Positions 25,386-34,094 of a DNA stretch of 50,727 nt are shown piece by piece. Every line of letters starts with the position of its first letter. Position 1 is the stretch's first letter. Under the pieces are notes generated by a model. It did not search any database, was not told the DNA's origin, and saw nothing but the letters and a program-made list of their open reading frames with translations. The translations under genes were made by a program, and so were the position numbers. This DNA comes from Anaerovibrio sp. (GTDB lineage: Bacteria > Bacillota > Negativicutes > Selenomonadales > Selenomonadaceae), in contig JAFVER010000036.1 of the NCBI GenBank assembly GCA_017475925.1, positions 1 to 50,727 of the forward strand. The letters run 5' to 3'.

Positions 25386-25572
25386 AAACTCATTTGTGAG
25401 TTCTCATGTTATAACCATTTACTAGTTATTCATCGCTTTCTTATTCTCCGCCCTGTACAATTCGCCTTTTTCCTAACTTTATCCTGCATAATTGACAAAT
25501 TATTTATTCAAGCAAAAAGGAGTGTACACTTCATACACTCCACGTCATATTTTTTTGAAATTATGGCTAAAC

Positions 25573-25842
25573 TTACTTGTTAAAATAATCATACCACTGT
25601 GCAATAATGTTATCGCGGTTGAGGGCTATCAATTTCATAATCCTCTTTAAATCTTTGTCTGGTATATTACTGTTATTATTAGCTACTACCGGATTACTAT
25701 CTGGCGGTAACCATATTTTAGTTGAATTACCACTAGGCTGTCCACGACATACGTGAACATGTATTGGCTCGCCAGCCTCGTTAGACCAGAAAAAAATCCT
25801 GTACCCAAATATCTCAAACAACGTCGGCAATGATGTCACCAT
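25573..25842 (-). CDS. DUF4160 protein
   Basis: 89 residues. A typical DUF4160 sequence: TLFEIFGYRIFFWSNE, EPIHVHVCRG with the His-x-His, and a closing NRDNIIAQWYDYF. The family usually starts MPTxFEIFGYR, so TTG at 25830 (giving LPTLFEIF) is a good alternative start. It overlaps the upstream small gene by 29 bp. It is a second cassette of the same general type as 24226-24995; a toxin-antitoxin role is suspected. Confidence 0.72.
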   Translation of the reverse strand: MVTSLPTLFEIFGYRIFFWSNEAGEPIHVHVCRGQPSGNSTKIWLPPDSNPVVANNNSNIPDKDLKRIMKLIALNRDNIIAQWYDYFNK

Positions 25843-26098
25843 CCTCCCGGGCTATTTCCCATATTAGCGGACTATTATTTTTAACGAACTGCCTCAAAAC
25901 ATATTCTTCATCTTCATTAAACCCCATGCATTTCTTCAGAACACAAGCAGGTAAAATATATTCTGCGATATCAAACCCCCGCTCGGAAGATCTTTCCAAG
26001 TGAACAGTAATGCTTTCACCGGACAACGGCGAAACATGTATATCTGAAAAGGTTACAATAATGTTTTGAGGAACAATCTTTAAATATTCATGTTTCAT
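25814..26098 (-). CDS. Small partner protein of the DUF4160 gene
   Basis: 94 residues, no recognised family. Strands at the start (IVPQNIIVTFSDIHVSPLSG), a middle helix CVLKKCMGF, and an acidic tail. AGGGAGGTAGC precedes the ATG. It is the first gene of a two-gene unit with the DUF4160 protein, overlapping it; it may be the antitoxin or regulator of the pair (by position). Confidence 0.5.
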   Translation of the reverse strand: MKHEYLKIVPQNIIVTFSDIHVSPLSGESITVHLERSSERGFDIAEYILPACVLKKCMGFNEDEEYVLRQFVKNNSPLIWEIAREDGDIIADVV

Positions 26099-26197
26099 CT
26101 TGCTACCTCCCTCAGTTCCTACTATATTCTATATTTTAACACAAATGTTCTATTCGCTCAATATAAGCATATTGCTATTTTATTTTTCAATAAACCA

Positions 26198-27517
26198 CTA
26201 ATTTCTTATCTCCACATCCTCCACCATCACTGGCTTCTTTACCCCTTGGAATAGCTGTATTACACTGCTGTCATCACCATAATAAGCATCACAAATGGCT
26301 ATTGAACGATTTAAATCTGGAGTGTCGTCAAATATTCCCCAGTCAGCCTTTTTATAGTCGTCCACAATTTTAGCATAGCGAGCTGCCAACTCCGGGCGCA
26401 TAGAATCCAAAGTGGCTGGTATCAGTGGATGGGGACGCCATAGCAGCATCACATTCTCTGTTTTCTTTTGAAAATATTCCAATACATTTTCTATTTTGTC
26501 CAGCAGCTTAGCCTCGGACTTTAGCATTTCCCCCAGACCGGTGCCATACATTACCACCTTTTTCCAGGAGCCATCCGGCTTTTTTATTTTTACCAGCCAA
26601 TCTTCCGGTAAATCCTGCTCGTCCTTTTTCGTCTTCCGTACCTTATCCAGCTTTGGTGAGCCCCAACCCTTTATCTTCTCTTCCCAAATACGTCGGGTAT
26701 GTTCACCATAAAGATTAACCAAGGCCTGAATATAAATATCCCGCATTTTCTCGGACTGCTGAACTATAATATCCGCATTAACATACACCGGCATTCTGGC
26801 ATGGGTTTCTGCCCACTCTGGTGTAGCTCCATTCTCATCGGACACAAAGTAAGGAATATATACCAGTTGGTCAGTACACTGCTTTAATTTATCACTGTAA
26901 TATTCAGGTGCCACTGAAGTGACTAAATTATAACCATCATAGGGGTTATGAATATAGATTTGGTCGGGATGTACCGCCGCCAAATCCACATCTTGGTATT
27001 TCGTTATAGGCACATATTCAGGAAATTCATTTCCCTCCCAATGCCATTCTCTCGCAGTGCCATCAGGATTGCGGTCACAATAGGGTATCGGCATTACCAC
27101 AGCATCACAGCTTTCATCCCTGGAAGCCTTTTCCCAAACGCTTTCCAGACTGTCCCACATAGAGGCCTTATATGGCAGGAAATACACTACCTTTTTATTT
27201 GGTGGTATTTTATCATCAAAAATTTTCCTGACCTTCACCAGCTTAGCTAACAGCATATCAACAGGCATACGAATAGGTCTACCCGCTTCAATACTCTGAC
27301 CGATTTTATCTAAGCCTGTCACCAGGTCTTCCAGTTCAACGATTAAATCTGCGCCCAGGTCATCATAATTAACCAATAGTTCACCAATGGCAATAATCTC
27401 ATTAGACATTTCATCCAGCACAAAATTTACATTTGTGGTGCCTGTCAGTATTGAATTTGCCATGCTATGCATATTATCTATTTTTATTATGATTTGCGTT
27501 TTATATCGTCCAGCCAA
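26198..27517 (-). CDS. CDP-glycerol glycerophosphotransferase-like protein
   Basis: 439 residues. The N-terminal 110 residues are helical. From about residue 110 the text is a GT-B-type fold as in TagB/TagF relatives: KVVYFLPYKASMWDSL, QIYIHNPYDGYN, VVMYGTGLGEML, MLLWRPHPLIPAT, and AYYGDDSSVIQLF near the end. The family transfers a polyol phosphate from a CDP-polyol. It is the last gene of the operon that also encodes a TagD-like cytidylyltransferase and LicC/LicD. The start is a TTG at 27517, eight bases after GAGGTG, which belongs to a palindromic-repeat end. Confidence 0.75.
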   Translation of the reverse strand: MAGRYKTQIIIKIDNMHSMANSILTGTTNVNFVLDEMSNEIIAIGELLVNYDDLGADLIVELEDLVTGLDKIGQSIEAGRPIRMPVDMLLAKLVKVRKIFDDKIPPNKKVVYFLPYKASMWDSLESVWEKASRDESCDAVVMPIPYCDRNPDGTAREWHWEGNEFPEYVPITKYQDVDLAAVHPDQIYIHNPYDGYNLVTSVAPEYYSDKLKQCTDQLVYIPYFVSDENGATPEWAETHARMPVYVNADIIVQQSEKMRDIYIQALVNLYGEHTRRIWEEKIKGWGSPKLDKVRKTKKDEQDLPEDWLVKIKKPDGSWKKVVMYGTGLGEMLKSEAKLLDKIENVLEYFQKKTENVMLLWRPHPLIPATLDSMRPELAARYAKIVDDYKKADWGIFDDTPDLNRSIAICDAYYGDDSSVIQLFQGVKKPVMVEDVEIRN

Positions 27518-27526
27518 TTATAACAC

Positions 27527-27563
27527 CTCATCCCCATGTGGGACCTTCTCCTAAATGGTAAGG
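27527..27563. repeat. Degenerate palindromic repeat unit
   Basis: CACCTCATCC followed by a short hairpin (CCCCATGTGGG) and a decayed CCTTCTCC..GGTAAGG stem. It is a worn member of the repeat family described for 33938-34069. Its outer end, read on the minus strand, is GGATGAGGTG and supplies the ribosome site of the gene at 26198-27517. Confidence 0.55.
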
Positions 27564-28829
27564 CTAAATTTCTCTTACCTTCCTCGCTGCCCAATCCTCC
27601 ATCACCTTGGCAATAGCCACGGAAATTTCTTCACTTACATAGCTGTTATTTCCCCCAGATTCTATTTCTTTACTAAAAGCAACTAATTCGTATCGGATTC
27701 CCTCCCCCTCCAGTTGATAAAAAAATCGTTTATTCTTGTTTTGGTCTTCATATTTCACTTCAAAATAATCCATTTTCCACCAAGGAGCCGGAACATAAAT
27801 ATACCCCTTTGTTCCAGTGATAACCAAGTTACCCTCAGATTTTGCTGTTTTTGCAACCTTGATAGTAGCCACTGCCTCTGGATACAAGAAATCTATCTTA
27901 GTAAAGCCATCGAAGGTTTTATCTTCATCTATGTATTGAGTTACAATATTCTTATCTATATAATCTGTTCCCAAAATCTGGAATACCGGCAGCAATGCTG
28001 TAGGCCCCCAGGCGGTAATACTGCTCCATATCTGCTTTAGTGCTTTAACATTATAGTTCCCCATCAGACTTGTACAAGTAGCATCCACGGAAATCACCTT
28101 ACCAATAGCGCCGGATTTAACCAACAATAACAGTCGATTGTAGGCAGTACCATAGGCTGTTTTTAAAGCATCCATCAAAACAACATTTTTTTTCCTGGCC
28201 AAGTCAAACAGCTCCCGGCACTGAACTTCATTCATTGTTATAGGTGACTCACACAAAATATGTTTACCATTGTAAATAGCTTTTTTTATGAGTTCATAAT
28301 GCCTGTCAGGCATAGAAAACAGATAAATGGCATCCTCAACATGCTGGTCATCTGGAGATAAAAATTCAACACCATTTACATATGTACCCTCATTGGCAAT
28401 TTTGGCACCTATTCCCTTATCTTCAACTATTCTAACAGATATTTTCCGCTTTTTGGACCGCACCTGAGAACTGGACACCCCCTCTGTACGAGGCAAATAA
28501 ACCACCTTGCAATATTCCTCCAGATAGTCAAATTTACCAACCCAGTCAGAGCCGACAGTAAATATGTCAACTCCGTATCGGCGAATATCATCTATTTTTT
28601 GACCTTCGTATTCCTCGACTATTATCTCGTCTGCCAGTCCAGTTGCCCGCACCCCTTCTATGCGTTCCATAAGGGACTGCTGAACATTTATCTTACCCCG
28701 GCTTTTGTCAAAGCTCTCTGCTGTTACCCCAACAATCAAATAATCGCCCAAAGCCTTGGCCCGCTCCAAAAGGCGTTTATGCCCATAATGAAGCAAATCG
28801 TAAGTTCCATAAGTTATTACTTTTACCAT
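27564..28829 (-). CDS. Cytidylyltransferase (TagD-like) fused to Gfo/Idh/MocA-type oxidoreductase
   Basis: 421 residues with two domains. Residues 1-130 are a nucleotidyltransferase: GTYDLLHYGHKRLLERAKAL with the HxGH motif, VGSDWVGKFDYL, and RTEGVSSSQVR, very like glycerol-3-phosphate cytidylyltransferase. Residues 135-421 resemble the Gfo/Idh/MocA family: an altered dinucleotide-binding start, then SMPDRHYELIKKAIYNGKHI, CESPITMNEVQC and ITGTKGYIYVPAPWW. A cytidylyltransferase joined to a reductase suggests that a keto-polyol or sugar phosphate is reduced and CTP-activated by one protein, as in CDP-ribitol synthesis. The precise substrate is unknown. Confidence 0.82.
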   Translation of the reverse strand: MVKVITYGTYDLLHYGHKRLLERAKALGDYLIVGVTAESFDKSRGKINVQQSLMERIEGVRATGLADEIIVEEYEGQKIDDIRRYGVDIFTVGSDWVGKFDYLEEYCKVVYLPRTEGVSSSQVRSKKRKISVRIVEDKGIGAKIANEGTYVNGVEFLSPDDQHVEDAIYLFSMPDRHYELIKKAIYNGKHILCESPITMNEVQCRELFDLARKKNVVLMDALKTAYGTAYNRLLLLVKSGAIGKVISVDATCTSLMGNYNVKALKQIWSSITAWGPTALLPVFQILGTDYIDKNIVTQYIDEDKTFDGFTKIDFLYPEAVATIKVAKTAKSEGNLVITGTKGYIYVPAPWWKMDYFEVKYEDQNKNKRFFYQLEGEGIRYELVAFSKEIESGGNNSYVSEEISVAIAKVMEDWAARKVREI

Positions 28830-28878
28830 TTATTTCACCACCGTTCTATACATTTCCACATGATATTTATTCCTCAAT

Positions 28879-29514
28879 CTATTTCCATTCCTTTATAAAC
28901 TCAATGGCCTTCTGATAATCTCCATAAGTATCAATATCACAGGCCCTTATTTTCACCCCAGGAAGGGGAATATAGGGCTCAAGTACGTTAAACACATTGC
29001 CAGAAGTGTACTGTATTTTATCCCGATGCAAGCAACATGGGCCAGTCCATTCATAGTCACCATTATCCCGTGAAAAGCCTGTTACTTCTCCCTGCTCATT
29101 CAAAGACAGATACACCGCATCCTCAGACCGCTTATCAGCATAAGCAATCCATTCACCATCTTTGGCCAGAAGCATTTTTACATCATCAGGATGCACCAGT
29201 AAATCCCCGTCATATTCCATAGCATACTCCTTGCCATCCTTGGCCCCCAAATAGTAAGAAGTACCAGTCTTGGTATTGAAATAATCGTGATTGTATACAA
29301 AAATAGCATCAGGCCGATATTTCCGCACTTCCTCAATAACTCTATTGGCCTCAAAGCCTACCACAATGCGAATATCCTCCACATCCTGAAATAGATCCAA
29401 CTGCCAATGAATAAGAGATTTGCCATTTATGTCAATAAGTGCCTTTGTGGTCCCCAAGCCGAGACGTGAACCAATACCCGCACAGGTTATAACAACTGAT
29501 TTAGCTGTCTGCAT
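28879..29514 (-). CDS. LicC-like nucleotidyltransferase
   Basis: 211 residues. VVITCAGIGSRLGLGTTKAL is the NTP-binding loop and lysine of sugar and phosphocholine nucleotidyltransferases, followed by VYNHDYFNTKTGTSYYLG and a late acidic RACDIDTYGDYQ. LicC makes CDP-choline from phosphocholine. The pairing with two LicD proteins downstream of the same promoter points to activation of a phospho-alcohol. GAGGTG precedes ATG, and it overlaps the HAD gene by 28 bp. Choline itself is not proven. Confidence 0.82.
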   Translation of the reverse strand: MQTAKSVVITCAGIGSRLGLGTTKALIDINGKSLIHWQLDLFQDVEDIRIVVGFEANRVIEEVRKYRPDAIFVYNHDYFNTKTGTSYYLGAKDGKEYAMEYDGDLLVHPDDVKMLLAKDGEWIAYADKRSEDAVYLSLNEQGEVTGFSRDNGDYEWTGPCCLHRDKIQYTSGNVFNVLEPYIPLPGVKIRACDIDTYGDYQKAIEFIKEWK

Positions 29515-30086
29515 AATGCCACCTCATTTAATACCAGATAATTTGCCACGGAAATAGCTCCAGGTGCCGGACTATGGGTTAAACCGGAAGCGATAGCCAC
29601 ATCTGCTATCCGCATAGCCTCCACATCGTTATTACCATCGCCGATAAACACCACCCGATGCCCCTCATCTTTATATTTTCTTACTATATCTTCCTTGTTT
29701 AAAATCTTGGTGAGCTTTACAACCCGGTCATTTTCCATTTGTCCCGAGGAGCAGAAACACTCACAGCCAATTTTAGCAGCCAGTTTTTCTATCCAGCAAT
29801 CCAAATTGCCTGTTGCAATACTGCAATTTTCCTTGTTTTCCTTTATAAAATCCACTACCTTGTCATAGGTAGCTACTCCCTCCAGCAAATCATTAATCTC
29901 GCTGGCCGGCAATTTCCCCAATATATATACCCGGCGGATAAAGGATTCAATAAAAGGCACTTGCCCCGCCACTGTAGCCTTTGTCAACTCATTTATTTGC
30001 TCCTCCACATTAAAATGATTGGCAATAAGCGGCAAAGTCTCCGCCTTGGTAATCGTCCCATCCAAATCAAAAATAAACTTCGTCAT
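29487..30086 (-). CDS. HAD-superfamily phosphatase, SerB-like
   Basis: 199 residues. Motif I is FIFDLDGTITKAE (DxDGT), motif II SIATGNLD, and motif III/IV FIGDGNNDVEAMRIAD, with a helical cap between, as in phosphoserine-phosphatase-like enzymes. In this operon it may dephosphorylate a precursor or product of the CDP-alcohol pathway. It is separated from the methyltransferase by only three bases. Its substrate is unknown; a housekeeping serine role is unlikely in this setting. Confidence 0.82.
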   Translation of the reverse strand: MTKFIFDLDGTITKAETLPLIANHFNVEEQINELTKATVAGQVPFIESFIRRVYILGKLPASEINDLLEGVATYDKVVDFIKENKENCSIATGNLDCWIEKLAAKIGCECFCSSGQMENDRVVKLTKILNKEDIVRKYKDEGHRVVFIGDGNNDVEAMRIADVAIASGLTHSPAPGAISVANYLVLNEVALCRQLNQLL

Positions 30087-30089
30087 GCT

Positions 30090-30830
30090 TTATCTCTCCA
30101 ATACAAAATAGTACTGTGCAGTTTCCTTGCGATTGTTTAGTGCCTTGTCAAAAAGAAAGGCTTCATCATTTATCTTAAAGCCATTGACAAACAATGTTTT
30201 CTCCATTGAAGCCACTATTTCATCCCGGGTACGATAAATTGCATTATAATTATCTTCAAGCTCTTCAGAAAAATGCTGTTTTAGGGTAAGGCGTTCATCT
30301 ATTCCTATTGGTTCCCGAATTACAACTATTGCACTGTCCGTGATAACCTCACTAATCTGTTTAAATGTATTTTCTAAATCTTCATCATTTAAGTATACTA
30401 ATGCTCCAATTAACAATATTCGGTTAAATTTATCTTCCCATTCATTATTAAGCAACGAGACGGTGATTTCATTACTTTTCCCGGTGAAGAAAAATCTGTT
30501 GTTTTTTTCCTTATTCAATTCTCTAGCTTTTAAAATAAACTCTTCACAAAAATCTATCCCACAATATTTGTCGATTTCCGTAGTAATAGCATCAGACCAC
30601 CGCCCAATACCACAGGCAATATCCAGTACCCGTGAATTTTTATCCAGCTTTAAAAGAGGCAGCAATTTTTCCATTTCCTTGGCATTACGCTGCTTTACCA
30701 GTTCTGGATTATTATCCTGATACATAGTTACAGCGTAAGGGTTAGCTTCATTATACTTTCCAGCCCGATTATTAAAAAAGGCCTTGGTAGCATCGTAATT
30801 TATTTCTTCATGTCCGCCCTTCAATCGCAT
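30090..30830 (-). CDS. Class I SAM-dependent methyltransferase
   Basis: 246 residues from ATG 30830, chosen because GAGGTG lies six bases upstream; a GTG nine bases earlier is possible. Motif I VLDIACGIGRWSDAI, then CGIDFCEEFI and ILLIGALVYLNDEDL. It is embedded in the LicC/LicD/HAD operon. It could methylate a sugar hydroxyl, or an amine on the alcohol that becomes CDP-activated. Which of these is unknown. Confidence 0.82.
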   Translation of the reverse strand: MRLKGGHEEINYDATKAFFNNRAGKYNEANPYAVTMYQDNNPELVKQRNAKEMEKLLPLLKLDKNSRVLDIACGIGRWSDAITTEIDKYCGIDFCEEFILKARELNKEKNNRFFFTGKSNEITVSLLNNEWEDKFNRILLIGALVYLNDEDLENTFKQISEVITDSAIVVIREPIGIDERLTLKQHFSEELEDNYNAIYRTRDEIVASMEKTLFVNGFKINDEAFLFDKALNNRKETAQYYFVLER

Positions 30831-30845
30831 TTCTTCCACCTCATT

Positions 30846-31745
30846 TTATCCTTCAACTGTTTTCAATTCATGTTTTACCTTGGCCTGTATCTCTTTGTAG
30901 CCCACATCAGCACTCATATATTGCAGCTCATGAAAGGATCTTGCCCGAACGAATTTCCGCCAATTGCCAAATTCTGCCTCCAGCACCTTCTCATAATCAA
31001 CTGGCACAGGTATCTCCACACTTTCAAAAGGCAGATACACCACATCACGATAGTATTTTAACTTTAAATTCCCCTTTATTCCCATGATTTTGCTGAATTG
31101 ATATCCAATATTTTCTGACTCACCAAAATGATTAGCACAAAAGGTTTCATATTCTTTAAACCTATCTAAGACAGGCAGAGTCATGAACTGCCGTATAAAA
31201 TCGTTTGATGGCTTGCACTGTAAACCATTTTTCATTTCCGCCATAAGCCCCTCAGGATTCATTATGGCCCCAATGAGACTTTGGCGAATATCCCAAACAG
31301 CCTGAACCCTGTTGCTGCCGTCCAAAATGTCATCCAATGGCCATATATCAATAAATATCCCCTGTTGACGCTGGTCATCTATATCTTCAATCGCCGTCGT
31401 TTCTTCATCCATTACTTTCAAAATAGTCAATACTTCACCACTGTTATAGGCAGAGGAAATAGTCAATGGTGCTTTCAATTCCTGATCTGCTACCTGTTTA
31501 AATTTTTCATAATCCGGCCTTAGCATGGAAATATCCAAATCATCATCCCAGGGAATAAAGCCTTTGTGCCTGGCCGCCCCAATTAATGTACCACCCTCAG
31601 CAAAATACTTAATAGAATGCTTTTTACAAATTCTATCTATTTCTACTAAAAGCTCCAGCATTTTATTCCATGCCTTCTTCCGGTCAGTAGTTACCAGAAA
31701 GCCAGCCCTGATTTCATCCTGCTGAATACTGCTTATATAATTCAT
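30846..31745 (-). CDS. licD-like: LicD-family phosphotransferase (copy 1)
   Basis: 299 residues. FAEGGTLIGAARHKGFIPWD followed by DDLDISMLRPDYEKF is the LicD signature with the paired acidic metal-binding residues. LicD enzymes move phosphocholine, or a similar phospho-alcohol, from a CDP carrier to a sugar. It begins with the same QDEIRAGFLVTTDRKKAWN-type phrase as the next gene, so the two are recent duplicates. It is cytoplasmic, with no signal peptide. The transferred group is presumably the one made by the CTP-using enzymes downstream. Confidence 0.85.
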   Translation of the reverse strand: MNYISSIQQDEIRAGFLVTTDRKKAWNKMLELLVEIDRICKKHSIKYFAEGGTLIGAARHKGFIPWDDDLDISMLRPDYEKFKQVADQELKAPLTISSAYNSGEVLTILKVMDEETTAIEDIDDQRQQGIFIDIWPLDDILDGSNRVQAVWDIRQSLIGAIMNPEGLMAEMKNGLQCKPSNDFIRQFMTLPVLDRFKEYETFCANHFGESENIGYQFSKIMGIKGNLKLKYYRDVVYLPFESVEIPVPVDYEKVLEAEFGNWRKFVRARSFHELQYMSADVGYKEIQAKVKHELKTVEG

Positions 31746-31759
31746 ACACTATAACCTCT

Positions 31760-32674
31760 TTATTTCCAAAGATAATCCCCACATTGCAACAACTCCTGAT
31801 TTATATCCTTAAGCATTACATCATAGGGAATATCCGCACTCATCACTACGTTTTCATGTTCCGATGGACTATGAACCGGCACACGCCAATTACCATATAT
31901 CTCAGTCAAAAACTCATCATATCCATTTGGCATTGGCACCTTTATCCCTTCAAAATCCGTGTAGGTGATATCTGCAAAAGCTGTCTTACTTACAGGCTTT
32001 GACCGATTGCACCAATAGGACATCTGAAACGCTACTTTGTCCGAATCATCAAAATGCTTTACGCAAAAATCTTCATAGACCCTCATCCGCTCTTGCAAAG
32101 GCATCTCCAATATTCTTTGCAAGGTTTTCCCTGCCACATTTGATGAAACTCCCTTTCTCAATCCTTCTGCCACCTGTTGTGGGGTAATAACGCTCATCCA
32201 CAGTTCTTTACACATTTCATCAATTAATGCACCTTTTTTCGTACCATCCGAAACGGCATCCAATGGGAAAATATCAACAAACATCCCTTGATGCATATCA
32301 GCGTCCCAATCCTCAATGGCTGATGTTCTATCATCCATTATTTTAGTCCAGTTCATAATACGGCTATCAGTATATGTATTCTGCAAAAAATAAGGGCTCT
32401 TAACCTCCTGGGCCGCCACTTGCACAAATCTCATGTAATCCGGTCTCATCATGGCCACATCAATATCATCATCCCAAGGAATGAATCCTTTATGGCGAAC
32501 CGCTCCCAGCATAGTACCAAATAACGCAAAATATTTTATATCATACTTTTTGCAAATCCTGTCTACTTCCAAAAACAATTCTATTTCTTTATTCCATATT
32601 TTCTTCCTGTCTGTGGTTACCAGAAACCCGCTTCTAATTTCATCTTTGTCTATATCGTTAATATATGCCTTCAT
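31760..32674 (-). CDS. licD-like: LicD-family phosphotransferase (copy 2)
   Basis: 304 residues, paralogue of the neighbour at 30846. FALFGTMLGAVRHKGFIPWD is followed by DDIDVAMMRPDYMRF. It differs mainly in the C-terminal half. Two LicD copies with different C-terminal parts fit addition of the same phospho-alcohol to two different acceptor sugars. It lies directly after the heptosyltransferase-like gene with a one-base gap. Confidence 0.85.
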   Translation of the reverse strand: MKAYINDIDKDEIRSGFLVTTDRKKIWNKEIELFLEVDRICKKYDIKYFALFGTMLGAVRHKGFIPWDDDIDVAMMRPDYMRFVQVAAQEVKSPYFLQNTYTDSRIMNWTKIMDDRTSAIEDWDADMHQGMFVDIFPLDAVSDGTKKGALIDEMCKELWMSVITPQQVAEGLRKGVSSNVAGKTLQRILEMPLQERMRVYEDFCVKHFDDSDKVAFQMSYWCNRSKPVSKTAFADITYTDFEGIKVPMPNGYDEFLTEIYGNWRVPVHSPSEHENVVMSADIPYDVMLKDINQELLQCGDYLWK

Positions 32675-32675
32675 A

Positions 32676-33881
32676 CTATAATCCTCTATCCTCTATAAGC
32701 CTATCTATAGCCTGTACCACCTGCAAAGGTGTAATGGACCTGCTGCACTCAAACTCCCTATCCGTTCCTTTATGGTACGGGCAAATATCCTTCCAATTAA
32801 CCCTTATATCGTTATAACATCCGTGACACACAAGCTGATTTGTTACTCTATACGGTGTTTCAAACTCACCCATAGGCAGACTGAATCCGCTGATAAGTAC
32901 AACCGGCACGCCACAGGCATTGGCCAGCCAGGAAAGACCGCTGCCCAATCCAATAAAGAAATCTGCATAGGCCAAGAGATTAATCCTTTTCATCAAAGGA
33001 CGCATACCTGTAAAATCCTCAGCCCCCACTGGCATAGATATTTCAATGCCATTTTCAATTACTGTATGGCTACCGTCGATACACAGCACCCGATAGCCCA
33101 AGCTCTTTAGATATTCCACCACAATATCCCAGCCCTCAGGATAGAGCCACCGCTTCATTATGCCTGAGGCCTGCACAGCGATACACACATACTTTTCCTG
33201 TATCTGCCGTGGAGCAGTAGGGTAATACTGAATAGTTGGTGCCTGCTCATGCAGCCCTAATATTACCTGAGCGGATTTGTATGGAGGCCAATGGCGGGAA
33301 TCATCAGGAATAAGGTATGGCGGCAGATCAAACACCGCCAGACAAAACGCTGCATAGCAATCCTCAGGGATTTTCTCCTGCACAGTTATTTTCGGCATAT
33401 ATTCCCGGCATACAGCCTTAAAGCTGTTCGGTGGATATAGTACAATATCCGCATTATATTCTGCCCTTAGGGCATTGACATAGGGCAGCACCGAAACTGT
33501 GTCGCCCAAAACGCCATTTACCATGAAAATATATATTTTCTGGTTATGCAAATCCATTACATGCTCAAGAACCTTTTCCCCATCCAGCCAAGCCTCTACA
33601 TACCAATGAACATAGTATTTTTCCAGGGCCACAAGCACCTGCTCCGATATATCTCCATCAAAGCCCACCATACCTGTATCAAAATCAGAAATTTTTATAT
33701 GCCAATTACCAGCCGGAACCTCCACCCGGGCTCCGGCATTAAAATCAAATTTAAGTCCATTAATACCGGATTTCAGCTTCACATCGCCCACAGCCTTTTC
33801 AAAATTAAGGAGTCTGTTTATCTGCTCCGGCTCTATTTCATCCTTTCTGACAGAAAAGTAAAATATGGGATACTTGTGCAT
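32676..33881 (-). CDS. TibC/Aah-like autotransporter heptosyltransferase homologue
   Basis: 401 residues, the usual length for this family. A strand-rich N-terminal domain (1-115) precedes a GT-B part: MVNGVLGDTVSVLPYVNALR, KRWLYPEGWDIVVEYLKSLG, FIGLGSGLSWLANACGVPVV, LISGFSLPMGEFETPYRV. Cysteines 352, 355, 367 and 379 (CHGC..ICPYH..ECSRSITP) correspond to the metal (iron) finger of TibC-type enzymes, which heptosylate autotransporter adhesins from ADP-heptose. No autotransporter is nearby; flagellin or another surface protein is the likely target (inference). AGAGG precedes ATG. Confidence 0.85.
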   Translation of the reverse strand: MHKYPIFYFSVRKDEIEPEQINRLLNFEKAVGDVKLKSGINGLKFDFNAGARVEVPAGNWHIKISDFDTGMVGFDGDISEQVLVALEKYYVHWYVEAWLDGEKVLEHVMDLHNQKIYIFMVNGVLGDTVSVLPYVNALRAEYNADIVLYPPNSFKAVCREYMPKITVQEKIPEDCYAAFCLAVFDLPPYLIPDDSRHWPPYKSAQVILGLHEQAPTIQYYPTAPRQIQEKYVCIAVQASGIMKRWLYPEGWDIVVEYLKSLGYRVLCIDGSHTVIENGIEISMPVGAEDFTGMRPLMKRINLLAYADFFIGLGSGLSWLANACGVPVVLISGFSLPMGEFETPYRVTNQLVCHGCYNDIRVNWKDICPYHKGTDREFECSRSITPLQVVQAIDRLIEDRGL

Positions 33882-33937
33882 AATAAAAACCTCTTTCTTA
33901 TTGCCAATTATACTTACCTTTAGTAAGATAAGTATAA

Positions 33938-34069
33938 CACCTCATCCGGTCACCGCGTTGACACCGACGGAGCCTTGCTCCTAGTCCTTTAGGGCTTCCC
34001 CATGGGGGAAGGCTATATTCACTTGCCCTCCCCCTCTGGGGAGGGTGCCCCGTTAGGGGCGGGTGAGGT
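33938..34069. repeat. Palindromic repeat cluster upstream of the DUF4422 gene
   Basis: Two joined units of a dispersed family. The first opens CACCTCATCC, has a variable hairpin, and ends in a CTTCCCC..GGGGAAGG stem. The second opens GCCCTCCCCCTCTGGGGAGGG, then GCCCCGTTAGGGGCG and the end GGGTGAGGT. The same units recur at 35648, 36235, 38705, 41357, 43801, 48596 and 50552. Part of it happens to be open in frame with the gene at 34095, but the ribosome site lies after it. Confidence 0.85.
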
Positions 34070-34094
34070 CAGCCAAATCAAAAGGAGCACTATC

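Noticed and set aside
28879..32674. Calling the LicC/LicD operon a phosphocholine pathway
   Set aside because: There is no choline kinase or choline transporter gene here, and the fusion enzyme and phosphatase point to a different or additional alcohol.
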